Shown: positions 16,761 to 25,932, counted from the stretch's first letter. The stretch: 64,000 nucleotides of DNA from an uncultured Acidobacteriaceae bacterium (GCA_937879855.1 CALFMO010000008.1:62001-126000); one strand, 5' to 3'. Numbers and translations: made by a program. The notes: generated by a model not told the origin, from the letters alone.

Positions 16761-18182
16761 CTAAGAGTATTTCGGATTGTGCAGCTCAGCTTTTTGTGCG
16801 AGGCGCTTGAGCGCGCGAGCCAGCGTTTGGTCGAGAGCGACCTTGGCCTTGTCGTATTCGACTTTGGACAGGTGGCCCCGCTTGTGCTCCACTTCAATTT
16901 GGAAGAGTTCCTCCTTGATTCCATTCATCAGTATGCTGGCGGATCCTGCCGCGAGAGGCGGCCGCCCATCTCCCAAAACAGCGGCATCGGGCCGCTCGCA
17001 GTCCATTTGTGGTTGCATAGCAGTTACGAAAAAAGAACTATCTTTTTGGCGCCTCAAAGCTCGTGCAGTGGGCTTTGGCCGCGCTACGTAGATGCTTCCA
17101 AAGAGCAGCACCGCAGCCGCCCCTCCCAGAACCCACCACCGATACTTGGTCAGAGGATCCGGAGCGTCGATGGGAGGACCCAAACCTCCGCCGGGTCGGT
17201 TATTGGACTCTGCGCGGGGAGCAGTATGCTCGACATTCACCGAGTTTTGCGAGTTGCGCCGGCCGGTTTCGTGCGCGCCTACGCCGGAAATATTGAAGGC
17301 AAGCTTTTGCCCGGCCGTGACGTCTGATGCCACTCGCACCGTGGCGTCGGGCTGGTTGGGAAAGTTCAGTAATTTGAAGCGCGCCGAACTCGCGGACGCC
17401 TTGAACTGCATCCCCTTCGGCAATGTGACCACAAAGTGCTCCAAGGGGTAAATTGTCCTGGGATCAAAGTTCGCGCTGGCACTGTAAGGAAGCAGGTAAG
17501 TGACCGCGAAGCGGGTTAACCCCGGCCGCACAGGAAAGTGGAACGAATAGCGGTTCTTTTCGTTTTCGGGGGAGGGGGCGGACTTCACAGGAATGCCGGT
17601 TTCGAGGGTAGCCGTCGCGGAATCCGCGATAACGCGTGCGTGATCGGGAACGTAGAACTCCAGATTGCGCTCACTCATCTGCGTGCGCGGTGGCTGCGAC
17701 CTGTTCTGCACTACGAATTCCCGTGTCACGACAATTTGGCCGTCCGCCGACCGGACATGCATGATGTCGGCAAATACCTTGACGCCGTCTACTTGTTTCG
17801 CGACGTCATAGACTTCAATGGCTACAGACGCCGCTCCCGGAGGCACCATGCGGTGATAACTAACGCCTTGATGGATAACGCGAACCAGATGCGCTGCTTG
17901 CGGATCCTCCAGTTTGAAGCGGAAGAGGCCAGCGGCGTCCGTCTGAGCGCGACCCGATTCTTCCATCGTCTGGGCTAGCTTGAACACCACGACCTCGTCA
18001 CCAGCGGACGGTTTGCCCGTTGTGGAATCTTTTACCGTGCCGCTGAGCGTTTGCGCAGCGGCGAAAGAGGTCAATTGCAGGATCAGGATAATGATGGATC
18101 CTTGGGTCGTGGCCGTGCGCCAACTCCGTACTGTCGGGCAGCCGAAACGCGCGATCGGGACGATATTCAGCAGAGTTTTCAC
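16761..18182 (-). CDS. Exported/membrane protein with carboxypeptidase-type regulatory domain
   Basis: The longest frame starts at a TTG overlapping the previous stop. I prefer the GTG at 18182 (VKTLLNIVPIARFG), with AAAGGA 9 nt upstream. The roughly 473-aa product has an N-terminal hydrophobic segment (IIILILQLTSFAAAQ), a CarboxypepD_reg-like beta-sandwich (TLSGTVKDSTTGKPSAGDEV), and a larger beta domain. Then come a Pro-rich linker, one helix near residue 350 (WWVLGGAAAVLLFGSIYV) and a cytoplasmic tail ending in a coiled region. It is the last gene of a ccmF-ccmH operon, so a role in cytochrome maturation or envelope assembly is plausible but not shown. Confidence 0.82.
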   Translation of the reverse strand: MKTLLNIVPIARFGCPTVRSWRTATTQGSIIILILQLTSFAAAQTLSGTVKDSTTGKPSAGDEVVVFKLAQTMEESGRAQTDAAGLFRFKLEDPQAAHLVRVIHQGVSYHRMVPPGAASVAIEVYDVAKQVDGVKVFADIMHVRSADGQIVVTREFVVQNRSQPPRTQMSERNLEFYVPDHARVIADSATATLETGIPVKSAPSPENEKNRYSFHFPVRPGLTRFAVTYLLPYSASANFDPRTIYPLEHFVVTLPKGMQFKASASSARFKLLNFPNQPDATVRVASDVTAGQKLAFNISGVGAHETGRRNSQNSVNVEHTAPRAESNNRPGGGLGPPIDAPDPLTKYRWWVLGGAAAVLLFGSIYVARPKPTARALRRQKDSSFFVTAMQPQMDCERPDAAVLGDGRPPLAAGSASILMNGIKEELFQIEVEHKRGHLSKVEYDKAKVALDQTLARALKRLAQKAELHNPKYS

Positions 18183-18196
18183 AGTTTGTATTCCTT

Positions 18197-18496
18197 TCAA
18201 AGTCTCGTATTTCGGCTTCCTCGTTTGGAACTGTTTTCTGCGCGCGCGATCTCGGCGAGTAAAGTGGCAGCTTCGTCCTGCAAAGAAGATTTCAACGACA
18301 TGTAGTCGATGTCAGGAAGTTTGCCGGCCTTGTACTCGAAGTTGAGATCGCGCAGGTTTTCGTAGACTGCGTCTTTGCGCTCGCGCAAATAGCCCGCGCG
18401 CATGTTAGGCGATCCAGGAAAGAGTCTCTCCGGCAGATGAAAAACGTAAAACAAACACGCCACCGTGAGCGTCAGGCATGAAATGAGCCAGATCAT
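18197..18496 (-). CDS. Small membrane-anchored coiled-coil protein (CcmI-like position)
   Basis: The ATG at 18496 overlaps the ccmH stop (ATGA). The 99-aa product has an N-terminal helix (MIWLISCLTLTVACLFYVF) and a charged helical tail (REDA/ERKDAVYENLRDLNFEY type, KSSLQDEAATLLAEIARAE). This resembles the short N-terminal part of CcmI-type proteins: a membrane anchor plus 'DLxFEYxxGKLxxxDY' helix, as in YLRERKDAVYENLRDLNFEY and GKLPDIDY. CcmI chaperones apocytochromes to the CcmFH ligase. The similarity is by eye; the TPR part is absent. Confidence 0.75.
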   Translation of the reverse strand: MIWLISCLTLTVACLFYVFHLPERLFPGSPNMRAGYLRERKDAVYENLRDLNFEYKAGKLPDIDYMSLKSSLQDEAATLLAEIARAENSSKRGSRNTRL

Positions 18497-19002
18497 AGAG
18501 CGGTCTCCCGGCGAGCTTGCTGACGGAAGTTTTCGAACTTGAGGCCGCTTGTCGGGTGCAGGCGTCCGGCGACGTTCGGAAAGGGGCGATTGTTCCAGGC
18601 GCAAATTACGAGCGCAATCAAACCATAGCCGGGAGTCAGCGCAGAGAGGGGCACGATATATGCAACCTGGTCAAAGCCGTTTGAAGTCGGCGCCCCCAGC
18701 ACCGTAGGTCCGTACTCCTGCACGAAGCCTTGCTCGATCAGGCTGTCACTGTCTCCCCGGGCGAGCGATACCGTCAGTTCGTTGCGCATGGCCTCGGACT
18801 CGCGGCAGCCGACGTGGTTGCATTCCAAAAGAATCTGATGGCACCCGCAGACGCACAACATTCGGTGGCCGATTTTCGAAAACCGCATCGTGGGATCTCC
18901 GGCACCGATGGCCACGAGAACTGCGGCGGACACAGCTACAATCTGCACGGCTTTGATAGTTCGTGCGCGAAGCCTCGAATGTAGGTGTCGAAGGCTGAGC
19001 AT
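18493..19002 (-). CDS. ccmH: CcmH-type cytochrome c maturation thiol protein
   Basis: The start at 19002 overlaps the ccmF stop by one base (TGATG). The 169-aa product has an N-terminal helix (about 14-34), then the redox box HRMLCVCGCHQILLECNHVGC-like region with Cys50, Cys52, Cys54, Cys61 and Cys66. A second helix lies near 125-140. Proteobacterial CcmH has LRCxxC; this CxCGC...C...C variant is the form I associate with Acidobacteria and relatives. It should keep apocytochrome CXXCH thiols reduced for heme ligation. Confidence 0.85.
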   Translation of the reverse strand: MLSLRHLHSRLRARTIKAVQIVAVSAAVLVAIGAGDPTMRFSKIGHRMLCVCGCHQILLECNHVGCRESEAMRNELTVSLARGDSDSLIEQGFVQEYGPTVLGAPTSNGFDQVAYIVPLSALTPGYGLIALVICAWNNRPFPNVAGRLHPTSGLKFENFRQQARRETAL

Positions 19003-21056
19003 CAGTCTCCTGTGACCACGGGCTCGGCATGCACCGGCAAAAAGCGGGCGCGGGCGGCAACGCGTTCCGGCGCAGACGCATTTGGGATCAGAGCCAGTAC
19101 AGTCCCAATCAACATGATCCAGACACCGACCCAGATCCACATTACTAGCGCGTTCAAATGAGCTTTCAAAATAGGGTGACCGTTGTCCGGATTCAATCCT
19201 TCAAACACGAGATAGAGATCTTCGTCCAGTGTTGAACGAATGTCCGGCATGGTGGACGTCTGGCGGCTAGCCTTGTAAAAACGCCGCTCCGGAGTCATCG
19301 TGGCGATCTGTCTTCCCCCCTTGTAAACGTCGAGCACAGCCCACTCGCTGGCATAGTTGGGTGCATCATCATCAGTGTAGGAGCGGCAGACCAGCGTGTA
19401 GGGACCAATTGTCATTTTGTCGCCGTATCCCATTTCGTTCTCTTTCTCCTGATTGAAGGCGGCGCCGGCGAATCCAATGATGACGACCACCACGCCGAAG
19501 TGGACAATGTATCCGCCATACCGACGCGTGTTGCGATGGACGAGCTGCACCATCGACGCGAAAATGTTTTGGCCGGTGTGTTTGGAAATAACGCGACCGC
19601 CGCGGTAAAACTCGCTGACGACACTCAGAGTTACGAGCACCGACAGTGATACGGCCGTCAACGAATAGAAGTAAGAAATATCCTGCGCGGGTCTAAGGCC
19701 GAAAGGCGATCCCCAACTCTGCGGCGTGATCATAAGGAACACGGCGACTCCGATGGCGCCGATGGCGGGCCACATGAAGTTTCGCCTCAGGCTCTCGATC
19801 GAAGTCTTGCGCCATGCCAGCAAAGGCCCTACCGCTGTGAGAATCAGGAGCAACAGAGCTACGGGAATCGCGACGCGATTGTAGAAGGGCGCCCCGACCG
19901 TGACTTTGTTCCCTTGCACTAATTCCGAAATCTTCGGAAACCACGTACCCCACAGAACGGTAAAGCAGAGAAGAACGAAGAGCAGGTTATTGAACAGAAA
20001 ACTCGACTCGCGCGAAACCATCGATTCGAGCTTATGTTCGCTGCGCAATTGCGACTTATTTTTGAAAAAGAAAAAGATGAATACCAGCAGCGTGATCGCG
20101 AGAAACCACGCAAACCAGTCCCCGATGGAAGACTGTGCGAAGGCATGCACGGAACTGACGATGCCGCTGCGTGTGAGGAACGTTCCCAGAATCGCCAGCC
20201 AAAAGGTGGCGAAGACCAGCCAGATGTTCCACATTTTCAGCATGCCACGTTTTTCCTGCATCATGACCGAATGAAGAAAGGCAGTGCCGGTGAGCCAAGG
20301 CATCAGCGAAGCGTTCTCGACCGGATCCCAACCCCAGTAACCGCCCCACCCCAGCACGGAATAGGCCCAGTGGGCGCCGAGAAAAATCCCGCAGGTCAAA
20401 AAGCCCCAGGTCACCATGGTCCACCGGCGCGTGATACGAATCCATTGTTCTCCTCGATCCCGCATGGCGAGAGCTCCGAGAGCGAACGCGAAAGGCACAG
20501 TGAACCCCACGTATCCGAGGTAAAGCATTGGAGGGTGGATCACCATCTCGGGATACTGCAGCAATGGATTCAAGCCGTTGCCGTCCGCTGGCGTGTTTCC
20601 CTGCGTAACGGCGAACGGCCGCGCCGCGAAAGTCAACAACAAAAGAAAGAAAACCTGGACTGCGGCAACGACCACGGATGCGTAAGCGAACAAGCGTACA
20701 TCGGTCTTGTATCGCAGTCGGAGAACCATTCCGTAAGCAGATAGCAAGAGCGCCCAGAACAAAAGGGATCCTTCCTGGCCTGACCACAGCGTGGCGAACT
20801 TGTACGGTGCAGGGAGATCACGATTGCTGTGGTGAAGAATGTAGGCAATCGAGAAGTCGTTCTCGAAGGCGGCAACTACCAGTATCATCGCCGCCAGAAA
20901 TACGAGGGCAAATACAACGATGCCGGCTCGCCGCGCCGTTTCAGCCAAGGGCACTGCAAAGAATCGCCTGCTGACAATTCCTATGATGCCAGCGACGACG
21001 CAGTATGCGCTGCAAGCCAGAGCGAGTAAAAGCGCGAAACTTCCGAGTTGAGCCAC
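19002..21056 (-). CDS. ccmF: CcmF heme lyase
   Basis: The GTG at 21056 (VAQLGSFALLLALACSAY) has GAGAGG nine bases upstream and matches the usual CcmF start; the longer frame to 21134 adds non-conserved residues. The roughly 684-aa protein has about 14-15 helices and the heme-handling WWD motif GWGGYWGWDPVENASLMPW. His residues flank it (SVHAFAQ, HWAYS). It joins heme to CXXCH cysteines on the outer face of the membrane. The window encodes many CXXCH proteins (bc-oxidase, diheme peroxidase, cyt c). The other ccm genes (ccmA-E) are not here. Confidence 0.95.
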   Translation of the reverse strand: MAQLGSFALLLALACSAYCVVAGIIGIVSRRFFAVPLAETARRAGIVVFALVFLAAMILVVAAFENDFSIAYILHHSNRDLPAPYKFATLWSGQEGSLLFWALLLSAYGMVLRLRYKTDVRLFAYASVVVAAVQVFFLLLLTFAARPFAVTQGNTPADGNGLNPLLQYPEMVIHPPMLYLGYVGFTVPFAFALGALAMRDRGEQWIRITRRWTMVTWGFLTCGIFLGAHWAYSVLGWGGYWGWDPVENASLMPWLTGTAFLHSVMMQEKRGMLKMWNIWLVFATFWLAILGTFLTRSGIVSSVHAFAQSSIGDWFAWFLAITLLVFIFFFFKNKSQLRSEHKLESMVSRESSFLFNNLLFVLLCFTVLWGTWFPKISELVQGNKVTVGAPFYNRVAIPVALLLLILTAVGPLLAWRKTSIESLRRNFMWPAIGAIGVAVFLMITPQSWGSPFGLRPAQDISYFYSLTAVSLSVLVTLSVVSEFYRGGRVISKHTGQNIFASMVQLVHRNTRRYGGYIVHFGVVVVIIGFAGAAFNQEKENEMGYGDKMTIGPYTLVCRSYTDDDAPNYASEWAVLDVYKGGRQIATMTPERRFYKASRQTSTMPDIRSTLDEDLYLVFEGLNPDNGHPILKAHLNALVMWIWVGVWIMLIGTVLALIPNASAPERVAARARFLPVHAEPVVTGD

Positions 21057-21148
21057 GCCGATCGTCCTCTCAGAGATGTAGTAAGTCGTCCGAATGTGAC
21101 AGTGTTTGTTCCCTGTGATAGCAGATGTACACACATAAAGATCGCATA

Positions 21149-21595
21149 CTATTTGCTTGCACTCATCCAGTTAGCCGAACGGGTGTTGAGCTTGTTCACG
21201 CCGCTGGTCGTTGGATCGGGCACGCCGGTGGCTTGCTCGGAGGCCACTTTGTAGTAATAAGTTGTCCCCGGCTCCAAACCGTCCATACGTACCCGAAAGA
21301 CCATCTCACTGTGACTGGGGTTGATTCGGGTTGGGGACTTTGCTGTGAATTCCAGATGATTAGGGTCTGTGCCGTAGTGCACGATGGCGTAATGCAAGAT
21401 CGTGCCGCCCGGATTCGGAGTAGTCCAACTGATGAAAGCTAACGTGTCGGTGACGGATTCGATCGTGGGGCGAGCGTCATTCTGGCTCGGACTCGAACCT
21501 TGTTGCGCGGAGCCTAATCGAGTTTGAACGAGCAATAAGCTCAGGACGAGAATGTTGATCCCTATTGTGAAGCATGCGTGCTTTGCTGAAGTCAT
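21149..21595 (-). CDS. Exported single fibronectin type III domain protein
   Basis: The ATG at 21595 (MTSAKHACFTIGINILVLSLLL) follows GAGGTG and gives a signal peptide; the frame extends to 21712 without support. The 148-aa product is almost entirely one FN3 domain: SVTDTLAFISWTTPNPGGT, HYAIVHYGTDP, FRVRMDGLEPGTTYYYKV. FN3 domains of this kind are found in exported phosphatases and adhesins, but no catalytic domain is present here. It lies just downstream of the diheme peroxidase, same strand, and may be co-transcribed. Confidence 0.82.
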   Translation of the reverse strand: MTSAKHACFTIGINILVLSLLLVQTRLGSAQQGSSPSQNDARPTIESVTDTLAFISWTTPNPGGTILHYAIVHYGTDPNHLEFTAKSPTRINPSHSEMVFRVRMDGLEPGTTYYYKVASEQATGVPDPTTSGVNKLNTRSANWMSASK

Positions 21596-21713
21596 ATATG
21601 CACCTCGTGTGGAGTATTGCTGTAGCAGGCCCTTCATTGAACAAGTGTGAAAGATGTGGAGTGAACCAACAAAACCACATGGTTCACCCCACTTTGCAGA
21701 AGCGAGAATCAAA

Positions 21714-23366
21714 CTACGGCTTGTAGCCGTCTACAAGAGTTTTCAAGAAGGCGACAATGTCATCTTCTTCCTCAGAGGACAACCCAAGCTTGCCGATTGT
21801 CATGTTTTCATTATTGGGGTCTTCCGGCATCGGCCAGCAGGTTACCTTCTCAATGGTCCCCGATGGACAATTACCGGACAAGACAGGATAGGGATACACA
21901 TCACGGGTGTTGTAGAAGTGGACTACCTCTTTTAAGCTCGTGAGATAGCCGTTGTGCATGTAGGCTTTCACAAACCCAGGGTAGGGCACCTTCGCTGCAT
22001 CGCGCGCGGTCGAAGTTTGAAATTTGCCTTCAAATTGCGGCAGCTGTAGTCCCCAGTCCAAATTCGGCGGGGCTCCATAGTAGCCGTCGAGGAACAATCC
22101 CATTCCCTCGTCAGTGAAACCGAAGCCGAGCGGGTTGGCGGTAAAACCCCATTGGTCCGGAGTGTCCTCCGAATACCAGGGGAGCTTTACATTCTTGGGA
22201 AGGCCAAGGTTGTTGTACGTAGTGTCAGTGAACAGAGGCTGAACACTAGCCGCCTGGCCAGTATCGTGTCCGCCCAGCAGCGTGCTTGACCTTCCATCCA
22301 GATGGCAGGTGTTGCAGCTGCCTTTGCCGCGGAACAACTCATATCCCCTCAATTCCTGTGAGGTCAGAGTTGCTTTGTTCGCCAGATAGTAATCGAATTT
22401 TGAGGTGAAGGGGCTGACGCTGTCGGAACTCTCGTAAGCGGCAATGGCCTGCGCGAATTCGTCGAAGTCTTTGTTAGCGAGAGTACGGTCCGTCGGGCTG
22501 AGTTGAAGCGGTGTTGGGTTTCCTTCAAAAACAGCAGCGCCTGCTGGTGTGCTGCATATCTGCTGAACGTCTGAAGGCCAGTTAATTTCGAGCGAGCCCT
22601 CGCCGAAGACTTGCTCGAAAAAGAACTTGTACTCGCTCTGTGAAAGCTTCCACACCAGGCAGGCGGAATCTGGATTGGCCATTTCCTGGGTATCCAATGG
22701 AGGTCCTTGGGCTTGGTTAGCCGCGGAATTCTGCAGCTTGTATCCTGTTGCGCGACCATCCCAGAAGTTGCCACCATAGAAATCTGCCTGGCTTTGGTTG
22801 TAATGCAGCGGAGGGAAGTAGGATGCATAGGTGTAGCTCTGCGGATTCCGCTTCGCAATCCGCTGGTTTGGGTATGCACCGTGGACGGTAATGGGAACCG
22901 ATCCCGGGTTCGATCCGCCCGTGAACACGCTCAAGATCGATGCACCGTTTGCGTAGCCAGCTGCCGGGTCATGGCAATAGCTACAAGCTAGGTTCTTGTT
23001 TACCGACAAGTTTGGGTCAAAGATCTCGAGCTGCCCAAGGGTCTCGACCTGATGGTAAGGATCCAGTGTCCCTGACTTTGCAGCCACCAAGGCCTGAGCC
23101 TCGAGCATCGCTTCCTCAGCTCTGATTCTCTGGAAGTCTGGATCATTGTTGATGATGCATTGCAGGTTCAGTTTTTCGCCTGGCAGTATGCACTGCTGAT
23201 CGGCTGGTGGAATCTGATAACCAGGTGGAGGTTGAAATTTGAGTGGGGGTGCAGGCTTGGCAGTCTTCTGCGCCGATGCACCTGGCACTGCCATTAGCAT
23301 AGCGAGCGCGGACAGACCCGCTGTCGAGAGCAATGAGAGTCTTTCTGTACACTTCATGCGACTCAC
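21714..23366 (-). CDS. Diheme cytochrome c peroxidase / MauG-family protein
   Basis: A 550-aa exported protein with a signal peptide and two heme-binding motifs, CSYCH (128-132) and CNTCH near residue 350, in the layout of the CcpA/MauG family but longer than the usual 320-400 aa. There are insertions between the domains (GGNFWDGRATGYKLQ is a typical family segment) and a C-terminal EVVHFYNTRD motif. These proteins reduce H2O2 or oxidise protein/small-molecule substrates in the periplasm. The start is GTG 23366 or ATG 23357, with AAGGAGG just upstream. Confidence 0.9.
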   Translation of the reverse strand: MSRMKCTERLSLLSTAGLSALAMLMAVPGASAQKTAKPAPPLKFQPPPGYQIPPADQQCILPGEKLNLQCIINNDPDFQRIRAEEAMLEAQALVAAKSGTLDPYHQVETLGQLEIFDPNLSVNKNLACSYCHDPAAGYANGASILSVFTGGSNPGSVPITVHGAYPNQRIAKRNPQSYTYASYFPPLHYNQSQADFYGGNFWDGRATGYKLQNSAANQAQGPPLDTQEMANPDSACLVWKLSQSEYKFFFEQVFGEGSLEINWPSDVQQICSTPAGAAVFEGNPTPLQLSPTDRTLANKDFDEFAQAIAAYESSDSVSPFTSKFDYYLANKATLTSQELRGYELFRGKGSCNTCHLDGRSSTLLGGHDTGQAASVQPLFTDTTYNNLGLPKNVKLPWYSEDTPDQWGFTANPLGFGFTDEGMGLFLDGYYGAPPNLDWGLQLPQFEGKFQTSTARDAAKVPYPGFVKAYMHNGYLTSLKEVVHFYNTRDVYPYPVLSGNCPSGTIEKVTCWPMPEDPNNENMTIGKLGLSSEEEDDIVAFLKTLVDGYKP

Positions 23367-23420
23367 GTTTCCTCCTTACTGCTACTTCAAATTCGCGGTG
23401 TTTTGCGGTGCCCAGCTGAG

Positions 23421-23437
23421 AGCATTCCAAGTACCAG
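23421..23437 (-). promoter_or_regulatory. Candidate sigma54 promoter of the diheme peroxidase
   Basis: On the minus strand CTGGTAC-N5-ATGCT matches at 10 of 12 positions with GG-N10-GC spacing, about 55 bp before the start codon. Confidence 0.4.
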
Positions 23438-23595
23438 CGTTCCTCCCAGTGTTTCTCGCATTAAGTGTTTCGCGCTGAGATGCCGAGCTAGAGATGGAAA
23501 TAACTTCGGAATGGAGCACCAAGACATGAATGCTGATAATTGCGGACTCAGATTGCGGAGGCTGGCCTCAGTCGCCTTATCAGCCGAGCAGCGAT

Positions 23596-23772
23596 TCAAT
23601 GCACATTTGCCAAACATTCGATGATGCTTGCACCTATTACAGCTAGAATTAGCCCCATACCCACGATGATTGCTGCCCAATTAATCACTTGGACCGTAAC
23701 GATGGCTCGCCTTGCGATTCTTGTACCTATAACCTGCATGCCAAGAGGGAAGCATTTTATGTGCCACGGCAT
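23596..23772 (-). CDS. Possible small membrane protein (58 aa)
   Basis: On the minus strand an ATG at 23772 opens a 58-codon frame ending at a TGA at 23596. The product has a basic N-terminal half (MPWHIKCFPLGMQVIGTRIARR) and a clean hydrophobic helix (INWAAIIVGMGLILAVIGASII) ending ECLANVH. The sharp basic-then-hydrophobic layout is unlike the random frames nearby. There is no obvious ribosome-binding site, and a later ATG at 23739 is also possible. Treat it as a candidate. Confidence 0.4.
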   Translation of the reverse strand: MPWHIKCFPLGMQVIGTRIARRAIVTVQVINWAAIIVGMGLILAVIGASIIECLANVH

Positions 23773-24057
23773 TCATTCGAGTTGCCCGTTTCCGAGCACA
23801 ACCCATCTGTCGTTGCACTGACCATCGGTCGACAGGTATGTCGAAATAGGGGCACTTACTGACTCGATGCAGGGTCTACCGGATGTCAAGTTGAATATCC
23901 GATCAACCTCGTGACAACTATCGAGCGATTCGGCGCGCTCGGCTTGCCCGAGCGTAGGACAAAACTGACGTTTCCAAGCAATCTTGCGCATTTACTCTGT
24001 GCTCGGTCTCAAAATTGCCGGACGTGCAGGGATCGAAATCATCGATAGGAAACAACG
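23773..24057. other. Intergenic region, no gene recognised
   Basis: Short frames only. A GG-N10-GC match with a good -12 half (TTGCC, near 24017) but a poor -24 half precedes the heme-binding protein gene; I do not call it. Confidence 0.5.
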
Positions 24058-24540
24058 ATGAGAATGCTAAAGTTAATTCTTGCCCTGGCGGCCGCAGGCG
24101 TGATTCTTGGGCAAGTGGGCACCGAGAACCGCGAGGCCAGCAAATCGAGAAATCAGATGCTGCCGCATTTCTTCAATTCAGCGCCAGCACAAGTGCTGGT
24201 GCGCGCGTGCGGTGATTGCCACTCAAATCACACCGAGTGGCCTTGGTACAGCTATGTTGTGCCGCTTTCCTGGTGGATCACACGAGATGTAAACGAGGGC
24301 AGGAGAAAGCTGGACTTTTCCGGATGGGAGACCTATTCGCTGGAGCAGAGGCGGGATAAATTGGATTCGATGTGCGGCGTCATATCGACGGGCAGGATGC
24401 CGCCCCGCTCGTACATTGCAATGCATCGGGAAGCAAAACTTACTGACGCCGAAAAGAAAGCAGTGTGTGACTGGATTAAGGAAGAGACGATTGGAGCATC
24501 AGATAATGTGAGCAAGAACCCGATGGTTCTTGGCCCGTAG
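24058..24540 (+). CDS. Exported heme-binding domain protein (Haem_bd type)
   Basis: A 160-aa exported protein with a signal peptide and one c-type heme site CGDCHSN (51-57). The following motifs are typical of the Haem_bd family (PF14376 as I recall): WPWYSYVVPLSWWI, GRRKLDFSGWE, MCGVISTGRMPPRSY, HREAKLTDAEKKAVCDWI. Members are small periplasmic cytochromes that often accompany peroxidases. It is transcribed away from the diheme peroxidase, with about 690 bp between. Confidence 0.9.
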   Translation: MRMLKLILALAAAGVILGQVGTENREASKSRNQMLPHFFNSAPAQVLVRACGDCHSNHTEWPWYSYVVPLSWWITRDVNEGRRKLDFSGWETYSLEQRRDKLDSMCGVISTGRMPPRSYIAMHREAKLTDAEKKAVCDWIKEETIGASDNVSKNPMVLGP

Positions 24541-24587
24541 GGGCCTTACGCTATCGAAAATATTTCGGATGACACTCCTGCCCGACC

Positions 24588-25493
24588 CTAAGATACAGTT
24601 TCCAAGCCAGCGATCTCTTCCATCCGCCGCAACACAGCCGAGAAGTCCTTTTCTTCGTCGACAGCCAACTCCTCGGAGTTTACATAAAACGCAGCTTCTG
24701 TCGCAGGCATCGAGACATGCTCTTTTGCCGCCGCCTTCAGGATCAGTTCAAAATCTTTGTTCATCAGGCGCAATGGAAATTGCGGGCTGTAATCGTTCAC
24801 CGCTGCTCTGGCCAGCTTTCCGACGTGAGCCGGCGCGATTACAGCCGTTTTTGACAAGACCTCGAGCAGCCTGTCGCGATCAAGGCCAGCTTTCTCCCCC
24901 AGGACCACAGCCTCAGCAATCGCCTGCATCCCTACCCCCAACAATGTGTTGACTACCAGCTTCATCGCTGTTCCTGAACCAGAATCACCCAGGAGAAAAT
25001 ACTGCTTTGCGATGGTCTCAAATATCGGCTGGGCGGCACGGAACAGGTCGCCGCTGCCCCCCGCAAGAAGCGTCAGAGCGCCTTGCTCGGCGGCAGGAGT
25101 GCTGCCAGAGATAGCGACGTCCAACACTTCGATGCTACGCCGGGCCCCGAGACCGTGCAACTCGCGAGAGGTGTCTGGAGAGATGGTGCTCATCTCTATC
25201 ACCACGGATCCCGGTTGGGCGCTGGAAAAGACTCCCTCCGGTTCTGTATACACGCTGCGAACTGCCTCATCGTTGGTCAGGCAAGTGAGAATCACGTCAA
25301 CTGTGCTCGCCAGTTCCTGAATGTTCTTCGCAACAGTGGCACCCTGTGTGGCGATGGTCGCCGCGTTCGCGAGATTCTTGTCGTACACGAGCAATTTGTA
25401 ACCATGCGCGAGCAAGCGTTGCGCGATGCGGCTTCCCATGTTTCCCAAGCCGATAAATCCGAGCTTTACCCGATCAGGCGTAAGAGTTGTCAT
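24588..25493 (-). CDS. 3-hydroxyisobutyrate dehydrogenase-family oxidoreductase
   Basis: This 301-aa NAD(P)-dependent beta-hydroxyacid dehydrogenase has the Rossmann motif GFIGLGNMGSRIA (12-24), the substrate-binding SGSTPAAEQGALTLLAGG segment and the catalytic Lys region GSGTAMKLVVNTLLG. The C-terminal helical domain is complete (KDFELILKAAAKEHVSMP). It could act on 3-hydroxyisobutyrate, tartronate semialdehyde or succinic semialdehyde; the sequence does not decide. It stands alone, with GGAGA before the ATG. Confidence 0.92.
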   Translation of the reverse strand: MTTLTPDRVKLGFIGLGNMGSRIAQRLLAHGYKLLVYDKNLANAATIATQGATVAKNIQELASTVDVILTCLTNDEAVRSVYTEPEGVFSSAQPGSVVIEMSTISPDTSRELHGLGARRSIEVLDVAISGSTPAAEQGALTLLAGGSGDLFRAAQPIFETIAKQYFLLGDSGSGTAMKLVVNTLLGVGMQAIAEAVVLGEKAGLDRDRLLEVLSKTAVIAPAHVGKLARAAVNDYSPQFPLRLMNKDFELILKAAAKEHVSMPATEAAFYVNSEELAVDEEKDFSAVLRRMEEIAGLETVS

Positions 25494-25885
25494 AAAGTCT
25501 CCGTTGTATTAAATCGTATGTCCGGCTATATGAATCGCTCCGAAAGTCTGCCGCATTCTCAACCATCACGGCCGCGCGAGCGCAACGAACAGAAAGACGC
25601 CCGAGATTCGAAGCAATGCGGAGGGAGAAGCGAGGTGAGAAGAGAAAACAAATATCGATCATCATCTTGCTCCTCTCACCGTCGCTTCTTGGGCGTGTTG
25701 CTCTCTTAGGAGCACATACCCCTCCAAACCAGATCTAGTGAGAGTGGAGAATGATTTGTAGGTTCAGCGGCTTAGGCGAGCTAACATATGTCGGTGCATA
25801 TGAGGAGTAGAAATACCGACACTAGTGTCGCTGTGTTGACTCCCATGCAGATGCCAGAAAGCCACGAGCTCTATGCAACGAGTGC
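25494..25885. other. Intergenic region with several palindromes
   Basis: No convincing gene. It contains a long hairpin (AGAAGCGAGGTGAGA near 25627 against TCTCACCGTCGCTTCT near 25673). It also has CATATG-N6-CATATG near 25785-25802 and the perfect palindrome CGACACTAGTGTCG (25817-25830). Confidence 0.6.
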
Positions 25886-25913
25886 AAAAAAAGGCGGCCC
25901 TGAACGGGCCGCC
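25886..25913 (-). terminator. Rho-independent terminator of the TonB receptor gene
   Basis: On the minus strand GGCGGCCC-N5-GGGCCGCC is followed by seven T. It sits 20 bp after the receptor's stop. Confidence 0.93.
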
Positions 25914-25932
25914 AATCAGGAACGGTCCGAAA

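Noticed and set aside
24514..24547. AAGAACC-N4-GGTTCTT and GGCCC/GGGCC hairpins at the end of the heme-binding gene
   Set aside because: They overlap the last codons and have no T-tract, so I do not call a terminator.
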